Assembly (NCBI GenBank): GCA_963575745.1
Contig: CAUYUJ010022054.1
Coordinates: forward strand, 45,203 to 109,202
Length of the DNA: 64,000 bases
Source: Prorocentrum cordatum
Taxonomy: Eukaryota; Sar; Dinophyceae; Prorocentrales; Prorocentraceae
Direction of reading: 5' to 3'
Shown here: piece after piece, positions 1 to 10,636 of the stretch
How the letters are laid out: every line of letters begins with the position of its first letter
Position numbering within the stretch: the first letter of the stretch is position 1
Made by a program: the position numbers and the translations under genes
Notes under the pieces: generated by a model
Databases searched by the model: none
Told to the model about the DNA's origin: nothing
Seen by the model: only the letters and a program-made list of their open reading frames with translations

Positions 1-555
1 ATCTTGTGTTGACGGCTCCGTGGGCTCCACCTCTTCCTTCCCTCTCCAGCATGATTGCGCTGGGGAAAACAAGAAGCGAAGGTTTTGCGTCAAGGGGCAT
101 TGGAGATACGGGAAGAAGTGCTGTGGCCAGATGCGCGAAGAGCGCCGAACGAAAGCCAATGGAAGTCAAGGAATCGGAGGTGAGGGGTTGAGATCGATGG
201 TGAGATTGATGGTGAGATCGATTGAGCGAGACGTTTGTTTCCACCCCCCGAACCTCCTTATCACCCGAAGGCTGGTCGTATAGGTACGGTAGGTTCAAGT
301 GGCGATGGCGCGCCGGTGACGCTGGCGAAGGCGTTCAAGGCTGAACTCTGCATGATGGAGCGACGCGGTACCGCCACAGCACCCGACGGAATTCAATCTT
401 GATCGGCTGGGGCCGCGATCGGTTCAGGGTTGAACGATCGGCGCGGTACCAAACATCTCTGCGCGCGCCGACGCCGCACGGATTTACTGTGACGAGTTTT
501 TCGTTGACGTTTTTTTTTTTTTAGGTTCTGCCTCTGTCGAGCCCCGCGGCCTCGG
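1..555. other. No gene recognised
   Basis: No convincing coding region is seen. Positions 251-300 resemble 38099-38140, so part of this stretch is itself a dispersed repeat. A short inverted motif built on GATCGGTTC / GAACGATCG lies near 418-440 and resembles hairpins inside the F6 element at 29234-29413. Confidence 0.5.
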
Positions 556-1145
556 CCAGGGGGGGCCGAACAATGGCCCCAAGACGGCCCCAAGAGAGCT
601 CCAAGAGGGCCTCAAGAGGCTCCCAAGAGATCCCCAAGGGGGCCCGAAGAGGCGGTGTGGGGACTGGGCTGTTTGGGTGTGGGGGCTGGGCTGGCCCCAA
701 GACGGCCCAAGAGTCCCAAAACGGCCCTCAAGAGGGCCCCTGAGAGAGCTTCAGGACGCGAACAACAATTTTTTGTTCCTTAAGGTTTTTCAAGGTTTTT
801 GGGGTTGTCGCCTTTTCGGGCCCAGAAGGGCCTCAGACGGCCCAAGAGATCCCAGATATCGTCCCCAGACAGCCCCAGAGGCCCTCAAAGAACCCGAAAA
901 TGGTCCAAGAGTGCCCCCCAGACGGACCCAGAGGGCCCCGCAACGGCGCAACGGCCCAAGAGGGCCCCAAGACGGCCCCACGAGAGCTCCAAGACGACCC
1001 CACGAGGCTTCAAGAGGGCCCGAAGAGGCGGTGTAGGGACTGGGCTGCTTGGGTGTGGGGACTGGGCTGGCCCCAAGACGGCCCAAGAGTCCCAAAACGG
1101 TCCAAAAGGGCCACCAAAAGACTCCCAAGAAGCCCTAGAGACGCT
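556..1145 (-). repeat. CTTGGGGCC dispersed repeat, minus-oriented copy 1
   Basis: The + strand reads as imperfect short units such as CCCCAAGACGGCCCAAGAGG, the reverse complement of the CTTGGGGCC family elsewhere in the window. A less repetitive core at about 775-835 (TTTTCAAGGTTTTTGG, then TTTTCGGGCC) recurs at 1735-1795 and, inverted, near 13040-13110 and 60690-60750. Long ORFs through it in both directions are low-complexity artefacts. Confidence 0.8.
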
Positions 1146-1375
1146 CAATAACACCATGGCTCCCCACAGCGAGCGGTGACGTAGCAAGCTCTGAACACCA
1201 CGGCTCCCGAGAGCGCGGTGACGTAAAGAGCTCTGAACAGCAAGGCTCCCAAGAGCGAGCGGCAACGTAACAGTCTCTGAACTCCAGGGCTCCCAACGGA
1301 GAGCGGTAACGCAATAAGCTCTTAACGCCAAGACTCCCCAGAGCGAAGGGTGCCATGCGCTCTCTCGGGCAAGCT
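1146..1375 (+). repeat. ~50-bp tandem repeat, block 1
   Basis: About five diverged units carry the words GGCTCCCxAGAGCG, GAGCGGTGACGTAA and AGCTCTGAAC. The block recurs at 2156-2370 with the same flanks: CTTGGGGCC-type repeat on the left and CGTTCCCGTGCCGGCCCAGG on the right. The whole 560-1420 segment therefore looks duplicated in tandem about 1 kb away. Confidence 0.8.
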
Positions 1376-1604
1376 CCTGCAGCGCTCCTTTCGTTCCCGT
1401 GCCGGCCCAGGTGACGGAAAGAGCAATGTACGCTGAGTTGGGCGTTTGCGCCTCCCTACGGGGAGTGCAGAGGGGGGGTGGGGGCGGAATTCTCCGGTTG
1501 ATGGCCGCCAGGGGGCCGTTTCTCTTGTAGATTTTTTCGAGTGACGCGAGTGAAGCGGCTCGTGGGCGCCTTTCACGGCCCGTTTCCTTTTATTTTTGCG
1601 AGTG

Positions 1605-2155
1605 AAGCGGCTCAAGGGCCCTAAGACGGCCCAAGAGGGTATCAGAACGACCCAAAGACGGCCCCAAGAGAGCTTTACGGCTCCAGAGGCTCTCCAGGGC
1701 CCCCGAGACGGCCAGAGGAGGCCAACAACATTGATTTCCCTATTGTTTTTGAAAGGTTTTTCGGGTTCTCGCTCTTTTCGGGTCCAGAACGGCCGCAGAC
1801 GGCCCACGAGGTCCCAAAGCTCGTCCCAAGACGACCCCAGAGGCCCCCCGAAGAGACAGAGAACGGTCCAAGAGGGCTCCCAGTCGGCCACAGAGGGACC
1901 CAAAACGGCCCCAAAGGGCTCCAAGACGGCCCAAGAGGGCCCCAAGACGGCCCCAAGAGAGCCCTAAGAGGGCCCAAAGAGGCTCCCAAGAGGGCCCCAA
2001 TAGGCCCCCAAGAGAGCTCCGAGACGGCCAAAGGCTTCCAAGACGCCCCAAGACGGCCCAAAAGGGCCCCAAGACGGCCTAGAATTGCCCCTACAGGGCT
2101 CCCGAAGGGCTCCAAAAGGGCCCCAAGAAGACCCCGACGAGGCCCAAGAGACGCT
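1605..2155 (-). repeat. CTTGGGGCC dispersed repeat, minus-oriented copy 2
   Basis: Same family and orientation as 556-1145, including the core at 1735-1795. It leads into a second block of the 50-bp tandem repeat. Together they form the second unit of a segmental tandem duplication. Confidence 0.8.
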
Positions 2156-2370
2156 CAAGAACACCATGGCTCCCATCAGCGAGCGGTGACGTAACAAGCT
2201 CTTGACACCAAGGCTCCCCAGAGCGCGGTGATATACACAGCTCGTCACACCAAGGCTCCCAGGAGCGAGCGGCAACGTAACAGTCTCTGAACTCCAGGGC
2301 TCCCAACGGAGAGCGGCGACATAACAAGCTCTTCACACCAAGGCTCCCAAGAGCGACGGGTGCCATGAGC
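2156..2370 (+). repeat. ~50-bp tandem repeat, block 2
   Basis: Near-identical in unit order to 1146-1375, with the words GAGCGGCAACGTAACAGTCT and CAGGGCTCCCAACGGAGAGC. It is followed by the same CGTTCCCGTGCCGGCCCAGG flank as block 1. Confidence 0.8.
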
Positions 2371-2427
2371 CATCTCGAGCCAGTTCCTGAGGTGCTCTTT
2401 CCGTTCCCGTGCCGGCCCAGGTCGAAT

Positions 2428-2762
2428 GGCTTTCGGCCCATCTTGCCACCTTGCTTGGGTTCTGGGTATGAAGCCTATTGGATGTTCGTTGGGATCTCGT
2501 GGGAGGCCTCTCGGGGGCCTCTTGGAGTCAGTTTTAATTTGAGGCCTCTCGGGGGCCGTTTGGGGCCTCTTGGGACCTCTTTTGGTTTTCTTGGGGGCCT
2601 CTTGGGCCTCTTGGGGGCCTCTTGGGGCCTCCTGGGGGCATCTGGGGGCCTTCTGGGGGCCTGTTGGGGTGGAAGGCTCGGATTTTCGGTTCGTGTTCCC
2701 TCTCTTGGGCCCTTTTTTGGGGGACCGTCTTGGGGCCCTCTTGGGCCGTCTTGGGCGCATAT
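2428..2762 (+). repeat. CTTGGGGCC dispersed repeat, plus copy with 5' head
   Basis: It begins with a head (CGGCCCATCTTGCCACC, then TGGATGTTCGTTGGGATCTC) that also starts copies at 17699 and 58930. It continues as GGGGGCCTCTTGGGG units. The shared head indicates a repeat family with a defined start rather than random low complexity. Confidence 0.75.
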
Positions 2763-3642
2763 GCCGTTCGTTGAGAGTAGGTATTTCTGCATTCCCAGGT
2801 CCCACTCTGCTTCAAGCACCTTCCTTTTTAGATCATCGATGTGTGCTGGTTGTTTTTTGCTATTCAACGGGAGTGACCGAACCCAATCCACTTTCTCCGC
2901 CTTCCCACTTCACGCTTCCACCTACTTCTTCCGACTGGCGGGTACAGTCGAAACCGATCGTAAGGATGTGTCAATTTTCCTAAGGTTGCCCTTGCATCCT
3001 TGCCTTCTCGGTCCATCCCTGACTACTTTCGATGGCCCGCCGCGCTCGGAATTGCTTCAACACGGGGCCCGTCTCTCCTCTGTTTCGGCATCTGGTGGCC
3101 AGTCTCGGGCCCCGGCACCGTCCAAGAACGATCCTGAACGACTAGGGGGCTTCGGGGACGGGGTCGCGATGCCCAGGGGCCCACGTTATGAAAACAATGC
3201 GACGTCGGATGCGGAGGCTGTGAAGGCTGAGATTGCGCACCGAGGGCATCGTTGCAGAGCGCTCTGGGGCACTCGGGGCGTTCTGGAGCGCTGTGGAAGG
3301 GCCGCGGCGTCCAATACGTCCCGCAGACCCTCCGGCTCTCAGGCCTCCCCGCATGGATTTCGTATCCGGCGTGTTCGCGTCCTGTTTTCCTCTCACTTGC
3401 GTGTTGCCTGCCGCCCAGAGGATGCTGGCTTGCCTCTTTGGTGGCAGCTGCGCTGCTCCCCCTTCGGCAGGTCGCACTGACCGCTCGTCTTCCGGAGCAC
3501 CGGCTTTTGCTGTCTGAGGCCTCCTGCGCACCCCTCGTCGCGAAGATTCTCTGCGTCCGAGGCCCCCCCCTCCTGGCGTTCCTCCTCCGCGGCCGCCCTC
3601 CTCTTCTTTTGGTTATCTATTGTTGGGGAAGGGGGGAATAAA
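2763..3642. other. No gene recognised; fragment of a dispersed repeat
   Basis: Positions about 2770-2960 are similar to 8610-8800 in the same orientation (shared words include CTACTTCTTCCGAC). Positions 3265-3330 share the GGGCCGCGGCGTCCAATA wording with 19980-20000. No reading frame here resembles a known protein. Confidence 0.4.
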
Positions 3643-3768
3643 AACACACAGACACAATGATTCGTCAACTCCCAGGAAATATGGACAAATATGGGAAGTG
3701 GGGGGGGGGGAAGACGAAAAGTCCAAATATGGGGAATCCTGGGATTTGTGTGTATTGATTTGTGTGTC
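3643..3768. mobile_element. F5 inverted-repeat element, copy 1
   Basis: The left end AACACACAGACACAATGATT and the right end AATCCTGGGATTTGTGTG...TGTGTGTCCC are imperfect inverted repeats around a G-rich centre. Related copies are at 35081-35220 (both ends), 38133-38230 (centre and right end) and 36754-36815 (left end only). There is no coding capacity. It is best read as a small non-autonomous element. Confidence 0.7.
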
Positions 3769-4690
3769 CCAGGGCCCCTTCAATTGTGCCTCTTCCCCAG
3801 CGCGGCCCGCTGGCTTTCGGAACGCGTTGACGACCGCCCTCGCTGCCGACTCTCAAGTTGTCTCCTCTCCTCTTGCGGATTCTTCTCTCGCTCAGAACAG
3901 CTCAGTATCTTTTAATCAATCCCCATTCCCATCCCCATCCCCTTCGAGATCCCCATCAAATTACCCCCCAGCTGGGGATACACCCATCAACACCCGACGA
4001 GAGCAGCCTTTATCCCCATCTAGGGGGGTACAGCGGCCAGTGGGGCCCAGGCCACGCCGCTGGGGATGGGGATCGGTTAAACGATACTCATTCTCTTGCT
4101 CCGAAGAGCTCCTGCAATTGCCAAGATCCGCAGCAATGATCTTGTAATTTACCAAGGCTGCCCTTACATTCTTCCCTCTTCGGTCCATCCATAGCCACGT
4201 ATCCTAGGAGTGTTTTTGTGCCGACACCGAAAACAATTGTGCACAAGTGAAGCCTGAGTCCCCAGACCAGGACCATGAGTGTCCACGAGCCCTACGGAAC
4301 ACAGCGTGAGACTGATCGAGCGCACCTGAAGCGCATCGAGGCATATTTATGATACAGCAGTGATCTATGTGGAAATAGGGTAGAGGAAGAAGAGGAGACA
4401 TGATGAAGGGGAGGAGCGTCCACCTCGCCGAGGCCCCATCTCGCCGAGCCTGTTCGCTGATCGGCTTAGTTTGTGTCTTTCTGCTTGGTCTGGTTGCGCC
4501 CCGTCCCCACAAATGGCATGTTGCCTGACATGGGGGCCCCTGCGCACCAGGGTCGATGCAAGTGCAAAGGCGTGCTCGTGGGGCAACCGAGGCACATATC
4601 CTGACCTGTTTTTCCGCCTTTCACTCTGAGGCTGGGTCGATTGTCGAATGGTTACGCTGCCTCATGCTCGCTTCTCCCTAAGAAAAAGTG
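3769..4690. other. No gene recognised
   Basis: A run of CCATTCCCATCCCC-like words at 3918-3990 is followed by a partly complementary GGGGATGGGGAT at 4060-4075. No frame is convincing and no family is recognised. Confidence 0.4.
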
Positions 4691-4699
4691 CCCTAGGAG

Positions 4700-5110
4700 T
4701 GTTTGCCCGACGCTGGTGCGATTGTTTCAACTCGGACATCGTGTGTCTTGTAATCTTTTTGTGTGGTTTCGGCCGACTCAGTTTTTTCCAGCCATCGTTT
4801 GGTGTTGGGTCTTCGTTTTGAGGAGAGCGCCCCGCGTTCTCTCCTCCCCCTCCCCCTCCGCCCTCCTCCCACAATTGCCTCTGCCCTCCGCATGTCCATC
4901 TCAAGACACCCCCCACATGTTCCGGGGCCTCATAGGGAGGACCCACGACGGCCAAAATGGCCGCGTTCACATACGGTTCCGTCTTCATTTCGGCACACCT
5001 CTTAAAAGTTGCGTGGCCCTATGCCATAGGGAGCTCGACCGAAGGCCCCAGTGGCAGCGCCCGCTTGCGATTCCACCCCCCCCATTCCGGCGCACCCCTG
5101 ACGCTCTTTG
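4700..5110 (+). repeat. Fragment of the 89-bp satellite and its flank
   Basis: Positions 4780-4910 (GGTGTTGGGTCTTCGTTTTG and following CTCC-rich sequence) match the reverse complement of about 56530-56690. Positions 4920-5110 match roughly one and a half reverse-complemented monomers of the satellite at 55540-56535 (ATAGGGAGCTC, CACCCC). The order is preserved, so this is an inverted copy of the right edge of that array. Confidence 0.65.
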
Positions 5111-5173
5111 CCGTCGGAGTTCTCCCTTCTTCTCTTTGGAGGGGCTTCTCATCCTGAGTCACTGTCTGACGGT

Positions 5174-5364
5174 CCTCAGTTAACGGGCGAAGAACGGTAT
5201 AAAATAAACTTTTTCGCCGTCGGGGACACCTGCCCCTGGGCGGCTGGAAAGTTTATACCCTTACGGTGGCACCGTAGGGGTATAAACTTTCCAGCCGCCC
5301 AGGGGCAGGTGTCTCCGACGGCGAAAAAGTTTATTTTATACCGTTCTTCGCCCGTTAACTGAGG
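5174..5364. mobile_element. F8 foldback element, nearly perfect 191-bp palindrome
   Basis: The sequence starts CCTCAGTTAACGGGCG and ends CGCCCGTTAACTGAGG. The arms are complementary along almost their whole length, with only about two mismatches seen, and meet at CCCTTACGGTG / GCACCGTAGGGG. Because of this, the two strands translate to nearly the same peptide, so the ORFs across it are not evidence of genes. It is probably a recently inserted foldback or MITE. No clear target-site duplication is visible. Confidence 0.85.
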
Positions 5365-5499
5365 CCAGCCCCCAGAGCCCGACAACGGCGACATCCTTCA
5401 GCGCGGTTTCTTCGCGACGCCTGGGTCTGGTCAGAGCCCCGCAGCGTCAGGCCCGCGGGCACTCGGGAGCAGCTCCTGACTCGTGCCTTGGGGGACCCA

Positions 5500-5634
5500 G
5501 GAGGAGGAGGAGCAGGAGGAGCAGGAGGAGGAGCAGCAGGAGGAGGAGGACGAGGAGGAGGAGGAAGGGGAGGAGGAGGGGGAGGAGGAAGAGGAGGAAG
5601 AGGAGGAGGAGGAGGAGGAGGAGGAGGAGGAGAA
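5500..5634. repeat. GAG/GGA microsatellite
   Basis: Roughly 130 bp of (GGA)n with a few A and C interruptions. It gives poly-E, poly-G and poly-P ORFs that should not be called as genes. Confidence 0.9.
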
Positions 5635-6292
5635 TTACCGGAGACCGGAGTCATCCCAGACCATTCTGGCGTCCAATCATTCCTGCATCAGAAAGGCGGT
5701 GGTCAGGGGTACAGTCGGCCCTGACTGGTAGGCCGACCATGCCAATCGAAGGTGCACTTGTGTCCTGTCTATCCCGACCTATGCAACCCGCATGTTCTCT
5801 GGTGTCCTGGGGCCACGTTGCCGTCGGAAGAGTATGATGTCCTCTTGGGTGTCCTTTTTAATCAAGTCCGACTGTAACTCCTGGTTCGTGCGTCCAGTGC
5901 CCAAACTGGAGCTACCCCAAACCAGCCCGAACGTCTAATCTGTTTTTTGGTCCGTGGAGCAGCGTGCCGAGAGGGTCCCGTAGAGGGCTCCAGTGGTTTC
6001 CGGAGGCTTAGGCAGTTTTTTGTTGATTTGCGTTTTGCAAGAATTGGGTTTCACCAGGGTTTCTCCAGGATCATAACATGTTTATGTTGAGTGTGTTGAT
6101 ACAGGACATCGAACGTTGTAAGGACTATGATAACTGATAAAAAGGTACTCTGGCCCAGTGAACTGCAGTTTTATGTTGTGGTGGCGTGTTTGCCGCAACC
6201 GATGGCGCACTTCCTGGAAGGCAGGCGGGCCATGAGATCGGTGTCTGCTGCAACCGCTGGCGCAACCTGTGCCAAATTCATCCACGCGCAGA
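5635..6292. other. No gene recognised
   Basis: Moderate-complexity sequence with no supportable frame. An inverted pair is not obvious. It ends at the left terminus of an F3 element. Confidence 0.4.
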
Positions 6293-6431
6293 GGGGGGTG
6301 GGGGGAGGGGGGAGGGCTTCTTAGAAGCACCCCTGCTTTTTAGAAGGCGCGGGCCTTATCTGTAGATACAGGGCCAGCGCCTTCTAAGAAGCAGGGTGCT
6401 TCTAAGAAGCTGTCCCCCTCCCCCCACCCCC
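6293..6431. mobile_element. F3 inverted-repeat element, copy 1
   Basis: The left arm (G-rich start, CTTCTTAGAAGCACCCCTGC, then TTAGAAGGCGCGGGCC) is complementary to the right arm (GGGCCAGCGCCTTCTAAGAAGC, GTGCTTCTAAGAAGC, C-rich end). A second copy with the same layout is at 34914-35063. It has no coding capacity and is MITE-like. Confidence 0.85.
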
Positions 6432-6526
6432 TGGTGCGCGCCGCCAAGATAAGGTCTGCTTGATTTCGGAAGGGGCTCGATATCTCTTGGGCCCTTCTAT
6501 GGGCTCTCTCCTCTCGCTCGTGCACC

Positions 6527-7044
6527 CAGGACGCCACCAAGGCCCAGGAGATGCTTCGCTCCTCACTCGCTGCCACCCTTGAGCAGAACCTTCGCTGCAA
6601 TGTTTACGTCGGGCATGTCCCTCTAGTGCGGGGACGTTTTTTTTGGGGGGGTTGTTTTTTGTGTTTTGTATTTTGATGTTTCGTAGAAAATCCGCCTGTA
6701 GGAGGTCATGCCCGACCTGATGCCAGGTGCCTTGGCTGGCTGAGAGGCCTTGACCGCTCCTCGCCCCCGGCGAGGTGATCACCGCCGCCTACGAGGAGGT
6801 GCTCGCCGAGCTGTCTGGCGGGCGCCCCGCCGCCGCCCCCACGCCGGCGAGGCCGAGGAGCCCGCCCGTCGCCGTCGCCGTCGCCGTCGCCCTCGCCCAT
6901 CGAGGACCGATCGGTCCTCGCCAGCTCCTCGAGGGCGCGCTGCTGCCGCTCCTCGCCGCCGCCGCCGCCGCCGCTCGAAGATCGCTGTGCGAGGTTCGAG
7001 TTTCTCGGCCCTCCCTGGGCCTCAAGGGGCATCCGGAGGTCTGA
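6527..7044 (+). other. Exon-like segments split by an F2 element
   Basis: Positions 6527-6604 read QDATKAQEM...LEQNLRCNV, with G/C-ending codons and an upstream pyrimidine run ending CACCCAG like a 3' splice site. Positions 6772-6850 read EVITAAYEEVLAELSGG. An F2 element (6608-6716) lies between them. The pieces could be exons of one gene with an element-derived intron, or retroelement ORF1 relics. A segment at 6890-6970 is also similar to 19225-19300, which favours a repeated relic. No gene family is recognised. Confidence 0.3.
6608..6716. mobile_element. F2 inverted-repeat element, copy 1
   Basis: The ends GTCGGGCATGTCCCTCTAG and CCTGTAGGAGGTCATGCCCGAC are inverted repeats of about 20 bp around a T-rich centre. 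Copies at 7815-7971, 35659-35935 and 51430-51584 share the ends and the T-rich interior. It is a small non-autonomous DNA element with no ORF. Confidence 0.85.
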
Positions 7045-7046
7045 GG

Positions 7047-7052
7047 GGACGT

Positions 7053-7093
<41 letters not shown>
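7047..7093 (+). repeat. GTC microsatellite
   Basis: Uninterrupted (GTC)n. It encodes spurious poly-S, poly-D or poly-T runs depending on frame. Confidence 0.9.
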
Positions 7094-7099
7094 CCCAGG

Positions 7100-7814
7100 C
7101 CTGAAGGTGCAGTGAAATCGCGCCACAGTTTTTGTCGCAGTTCTCGGCGTCCTGGGCCCCACGGCCGTCGGACAATTGCTGGAGATGGAGAGCTCAAGAG
7201 TGCGGGATGGGGTTTGAGCAAAAGGTTCGGGAGCGAACCGGAAGGCCCAGCAGCGCAACACTTTCCACAACTCCTTGCCAAAACTGTTCGGGACACGGCA
7301 CAGCGTTCCAGTGGCTACATGGACTGCATGTGAACATTCGAGTCTGATTTGCCAGCTCGTAAGGATGAATCGCACGCGTTCGCATGGAGCGCAACGAACA
7401 CATGCTATGTGCCGCTCGACGCGCCGGCAAAACTGCAATCGGGCTTTGCGCGAATCTGGCGGCCAGTAGAGCTGCAACGTTGAACGAGCCAAACAGTTGC
7501 AACCTCGAGAGGCTACTGGCCAACCTTTTGCACACAGACGATTGCACCATTCGTTGAGTGTTTGGCAAAATGGCCACCCCGACGAGTGCAATCGTTTATC
7601 ATGTGGTAAACACGCGCAGAAACTCACAGGGCATGCGTATTGCGCGAACGACTCCGTTGCAGCGAGCCGGGTGACAAGTCATTGCACTGCAACTGTTTCA
7701 GCTCCAAAGCGATTGCATGGAAATCGTTTGTGGTCTTACTTTCCATGACTGCGGTTTCGACCCAGGCAAGCCCCTGGGAGTGACCTAGAGTTTCGACCCA
7801 GGCAGGCCCCTGGG
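7100..7814. other. No gene recognised
   Basis: Mixed-composition sequence with no supportable coding frame. Near the end, TTTCGACCCAGGCA(A/G)GCCCCTGGGAG is repeated directly at 7755-7782 and 7791-7815, just before an F2 copy. Confidence 0.4.
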
Positions 7815-7971
7815 AGGGGCCTCTCCCCCTACAGGGGGAATATTCAAAAATAGTAAAACAATAGTCTGGAGACTTTTTTTTGAGTATTTTTTTGTTGTTG
7901 CCATTTTGGAGTATTTTTGGGGTGCTTTTGGTTTTTCGTCGAAAATCCCAATGTAGGGGGACACGCCCGAC
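7815..7971. mobile_element. F2 inverted-repeat element, copy 2
   Basis: The right end (ATGTAGGGGGACACGCCCGACT) matches the family terminus. The left end keeps CTCTCCCCCTACAGGGGGAATA but has lost or altered the outermost GTCGGGC. The centre is T-rich, as in the other copies. Confidence 0.75.
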
Positions 7972-9655
7972 TTAAACCTAGAGCCGAGCCTGCTTGTTGC
8001 ACTCCTCTCTCCCCCTCCGCCTCCGCTGTTAGAGCAGCACGGAGCTCGCGGCTCCTGTCGCAGGCACCCCGACCGGCGTCTGGGAGAGGCTGCCTGGCCC
8101 CTTTTTTCAGACATTCCTCCCGTGCTGAACTCTGAGAGAAGGGCTTCATCGCTCCGCCTCCTCCTCCCGGACCTCGTTTCGATCCCTCCGATCTGATTCG
8201 GTTCGACTTCGATGGCTTCCGACTTCGATCCGCTTCGACTCGGGGTTCCGATTCGGGCTCCGGTTTTTCACGGGACGCGTACGAGCCTGCCGACTTCTGC
8301 CGATTCGTTCTCTCCCGACTCGGCTGCCGATTTCCGCCGATCCAATTCATCTCGATCGCCGATCCGACTCGTCGATCCGATTCTGGGCTCTCCTGCCCTC
8401 CTCCCCTGCCGCCTCCTTCGCCCGTGGCCTGCAGTCGGGTCTGAGGGGTGGGGTCGGCCCCTGCAGGGGCAGGTGCCGTTGGCCCCGGCAGAGGCAGATG
8501 CCGTCCGTGCTTTTTGTCTGTCGCGCGTCGTGCCCGGAGCAGGGGCTGCCCTCGGAGCAGACGCTTGCGTCCCCTCGGGTGTCCTCTGCAGTTCGTCCCG
8601 TCCGTACCCGTCGGTCGTTGACAGTGGGCATTCCTGGGTTCCCGGCTCCCAATCTGCTTTCACTGCCTGCCTGCTGCAAGGGTCGAGCGGTTTTCCATCT
8701 TCCCGCCTCTTCAGGAGGCGGGCGGAAGCCCAGTCTACTTCTGACGCCTGCCTACTTCATGGATCTGCCTACTTCTTCCGACCGATGGGTACTTCCCACC
8801 GATGTGGGCCAGTGGCCGAAGGTCCTCGCCCTTGTCCTCCGCCGTCCTCCAGTGCACGACCTCGATGGGGGGTTGGGACGAGTAGTTCTTGAGCCCGCAG
8901 GGCGGCGAACACGGCGGGCCCCCAGGGGGAAGTTAGCACGCAGGTGTTGCAATCAGTGGGTGTTTGGGGATATCGCCTCGACGAGGGTCGGTACCAATCG
9001 TTGGGGCCACGTTTGCGTCCCCCGGGGGTTAATGTTCAAAGCGCCCTCCGAGGCAGATTGTCGACGACGTCTCGAGCGAAGCGGGCATCATTGAGACTCG
9101 GAGTCCCCTCGGAGGCTCACTTGTCGAGACGGTCCCCAACGACACTACCGTTTTTGAAATTCACAGCCCTCTCCAAAGCCGAGTTGTCGAGGACGTCCCG
9201 AGCGAAATGGCCATCTGAGGCCATGGCAGCACGTTTCGCTCGTATTTCAGCGTGCTTCTAAATCCTTTGGGCCCCCCCCATAGTGCGCCTTTGGCGCTGC
9301 CATTCTGATGCTCGCAGGCTACTGAATGTTCACGGTCTAGCGTGGCGTTGCGTGGACAGGCTCATTGCCCGTGCTCGCAGACAAGGTGCTGCGCTCGCAG
9401 CCTATTCTCGCACATGCAGGGTCTGGCAGTTTTTGCGCACGCGCGCGGGGTTCACTCGGTACTTTGGTGCTGGCAGGGCCGCGAGAGTTGTGGTAGTGGC
9501 ATTGGTAGCAGAAGTAGGGGTAACAGTCGCAGCAATAAAAGTGATGCCAGGAGGAGGAGGAGGCGGAGGAAGAGGAGAATGAGTTGGAGGGGGGAACGGG
9601 GTGTTCTTGCAATCGTCGTCGTGGTTGTCTTGTGGTCGTGGTGATCGGTATTGGG
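7972..9655. other. No gene recognised; cryptic repeats
   Basis: Positions 8165-8400 are built from recurring CGATTCG/GATCCG/CCGACT words without a strict period. Positions 8610-8800 resemble 2770-2960. Positions 9050-9200 contain two diverged direct copies of a unit ending TTGTCGAGACG/TTGTCGAGGACGTC. No frame resembles a known protein. Confidence 0.4.
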
Positions 9656-9661
9656 TTTGTA

Positions 9662-9662
9662 G

Positions 9663-9697
<35 letters not shown>

Positions 9698-10472
9698 GAA
9701 CATTATTTCTTCTTAAGAATCATTATTGTTGGGACCCCTGGTGCATGGCCCCCCCGCCGCGCCTAGGCCGCAGCCTCATTTTCATCATTTTCGTGAGGAA
9801 GTCTCAGGCAAAACGATGTGTACCAGATCCGGTTGTGTTGTTACGATCGGTTTTCCCTTGCAAAAAAATAAGCTAAAGTGGACATTTCTTGTTCGAACAT
9901 AACCAAACTTCAAGAATCCCTTGCAACAAATAAGGTAAAGTGGACATTCGCGCGCGCGCAAGACGAAATCCTTCCAAAACCTTAGTTTTCGTAACGCTTT
10001 TAACATAAAAACATAAAAAAAACCAATGGTTTTTCAAAAAAAAATGTCAAAATTTCATCCCGCGCGCTCTTGCGGATTCGTAGGAAACCCAACACTTTTT
10101 AATCATTTCTGTCAAACGGGCTTTTGCGAGCAACTTTTTCGAACTTCTGCAACAACGGTTGCGCACCTGCCAGGGCCATCATCCCTGTCAAATAATACCA
10201 TGCGGGACACATTCGTTTTTTCTTCGCGCGCGCACGCCGTCGTCGTCGGCCGCGGGGCCCTGAATAGTAGCCACGGTCGTCCGCATGCCACGAAGTGAAG
10301 TGTCCGAACGTCATAGGGCGGGAAGCTGGGTGTGGGTGGTGGCGAAGAGTCGTTTGGAAATTTGGTAGAGCTTGAACCGGCCCCCCCACAAAGTGGGGGT
10401 ATTGCCCGCCTCCTATGAAAACCCTGGCACTGGTGAGAACGGAGTGTCCCCACGTGCTAGTAATTGTTGTTG

Positions 10473-10520
<48 letters not shown>

Positions 10521-10587
10521 AGTAGTAGTAGTTGTGTGCTACTGCTGTGTTGTTTGTTGTTGCTTGTTGTTGTTGTTGGTGTTGTTG

Positions 10588-10636
<49 letters not shown>

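Noticed and set aside
556-2115. GPSWGPLGA-type and PKRPPRG-type ORFs in CTTGGGGCC repeats
   Set aside because: They recur on both strands in every copy of the repeat. The short, GC-rich period keeps frames open without coding constraint.
5108-5394. Conserved peptide encoded on both strands
   Set aside because: The two peptides are alike only because the DNA is a palindrome.
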